Source: Alphaproteobacteria bacterium
GTDB taxonomy: Bacteria; Pseudomonadota; Alphaproteobacteria; DSM-16000; Inquilinaceae
Assembly (NCBI GenBank): GCA_009909005.1
Contig: JAAAOG010000152.1
Location: 1-64,000 of the forward strand
Direction of reading: 5' to 3'
DNA length: 64,000 bases
Every line of letters begins with the position of its first letter. Position 1 is the first letter of the stretch. The position numbers were made by a program, and so were the translations under genes. A model generated the notes under the pieces. That model was not told the DNA's origin. It did no database searches and was given only the letters and a program-made list of their open reading frames with translations. This document shows positions 63,592 through 64,000 of the stretch, piece by piece.

Positions 63592-64000
63592 TCGGCAGCG
63601 CTCGCAGCCGTCAGGGCGATGGTCTCGGCGTGGAAGGCGCGCAGATCCTCGGCGGTCGGCGCGGCCTTGGTGCGGGCGGCGTGGCGGCGCACCCGGGCGA
63701 GCAGGATCGCCGCCTCGTCGGGCGACACCGCGAGGCCGAGCTCGCCATAGGCGTGGGTCAGCGCCGCCAGGCCGGAATGCTTGCCGAGCACGATACGGTG
63801 GTCGCGGCCCAGCTCGGCCGGGTCGAGGCCCTGATAGGTCGCCCGGTCGCGCAGCAGGCCGTGGACGTGGATGCCGGACTCGTGCGTGAAGACATTGGCG
63901 CCGACGATACTCTTGTTGACCGGCACCGGCCGGCCGGAGGCCTCGCCGACCAGGGCGGAGACGGCGGCGAGGCGCCGGGCGTCGACCCCCGTCTCGCGGC
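63588..64000 (-). CDS. nifV: NifV, homocitrate synthase, C-terminal fragment
   Basis: The gene enters from the right edge, so only the C-terminal ~136 codons are visible. GVDARRLAAVSALVGEASGR and VPVNKSIVGANVFTHESGIHVHGLL, then LGKHSGLAALTHAYGELGL, are homocitrate/isopropylmalate synthase motifs, and the nifW neighbour identifies it as NifV. It makes homocitrate for the FeMo-cofactor. The frame stays open to base 64000. Confidence 0.94.
   Translation of the reverse strand, partial: RETGVDARRLAAVSALVGEASGRPVPVNKSIVGANVFTHESGIHVHGLLRDRATYQGLDPAELGRDHRIVLGKHSGLAALTHAYGELGLAVSPDEAAILLARVRRHAARTKAAPTAEDLRAFHAETIALTAASAAE

Overview
The window is about 64 kb of high-GC DNA, very likely from a nitrogen-fixing alphaproteobacterium of the Rhodospirillales/Azospirillum type. 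The evidence is the alphaproteobacterial gene styles (E1-beta with its own lipoyl domain, ccoNOQP, FNR/FixK-type box, small HIG1-like and FtsB genes) and the right edge, which carries nifV-nifW-fixABCX with a sigma54/NifA promoter. The genus is an inference. I saw no rRNA, tRNA, IS element, phage or CRISPR array.

Layout. 1-11.7 kb: part of a type VI secretion locus read leftwards: tssH(clpV), two nearly identical hcp cassettes, vgrG, a DUF6931 gene, tagH, tssJ, tssK and the start of tssL. 11.9-16.1 kb: cbb3 oxidase ccoNOQP with a LysE-type exporter packed behind it and an FNR/FixK box upstream, divergent from a DUF2189 membrane protein. 17.3-19.6 kb: small membrane proteins, an ATP:corrinoid adenosyltransferase and an ABC ATPase without a visible permease. 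19.6-24.5 kb: chorismate mutase-hisC-tyrC facing metX-metW across back-to-back promoters. 24.7-28.2 kb: Bcr/CflA-type efflux pump, an unknown gene, and pmbA. 28.2-33.7 kb: envelope lipid genes (lipid kinase, LpxH-like phosphoesterase, glycosyltransferase, waaA, lpxK). 33.7-43.6 kb: CHAP protein, small membrane proteins, a TPR protein, a sodium:solute symporter with a large insertion, and the divergent CBS/DUF294 and membrane-PAS-exonuclease genes. 43.9-52.7 kb: HtrA lipoprotein, DUF1624 protein with a cysteine-rich tail, ftsB and the pyruvate dehydrogenase genes pdhA-pdhB-pdhC-(DUF2283)-lpd. 52.7-57.1 kb: DsbA-like protein, then sucCD bracketed by two toxin-antitoxin pairs (Phd/VapC and ParD/ParE). 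57.1-59.4 kb: HxlR regulator divergent from a berberine-bridge-type flavin oxidase. 59.5-64 kb: fixX, fixC, fixB, fixA, nifW and the 3' part of nifV.

How it fits together. The right part joins low-oxygen respiration, pyruvate and TCA flux and nitrogen fixation: PDH and succinyl-CoA synthetase feed reductant, FixABCX pushes electrons to ferredoxin/flavodoxin for nitrogenase, and the high-affinity cbb3 oxidase respires at the low oxygen that nitrogenase needs. Regulatory sites readable in the DNA support this: a 16-bp palindromic FNR/FixK box before ccoN, and a TGT-N10-ACA element plus a -24/-12 promoter before fixA.

The parts I find least explained by known systems are: the symporter with a ~105-residue insertion next to a CBS-nucleotidyltransferase and a membrane-tethered PAS-exonuclease; the duplicated hcp cassette including its leader and terminator; the DUF6931 gene behind vgrG; and the HxlR/flavin-oxidase pair with a perfect palindromic operator. 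These are candidates, not demonstrated new systems.
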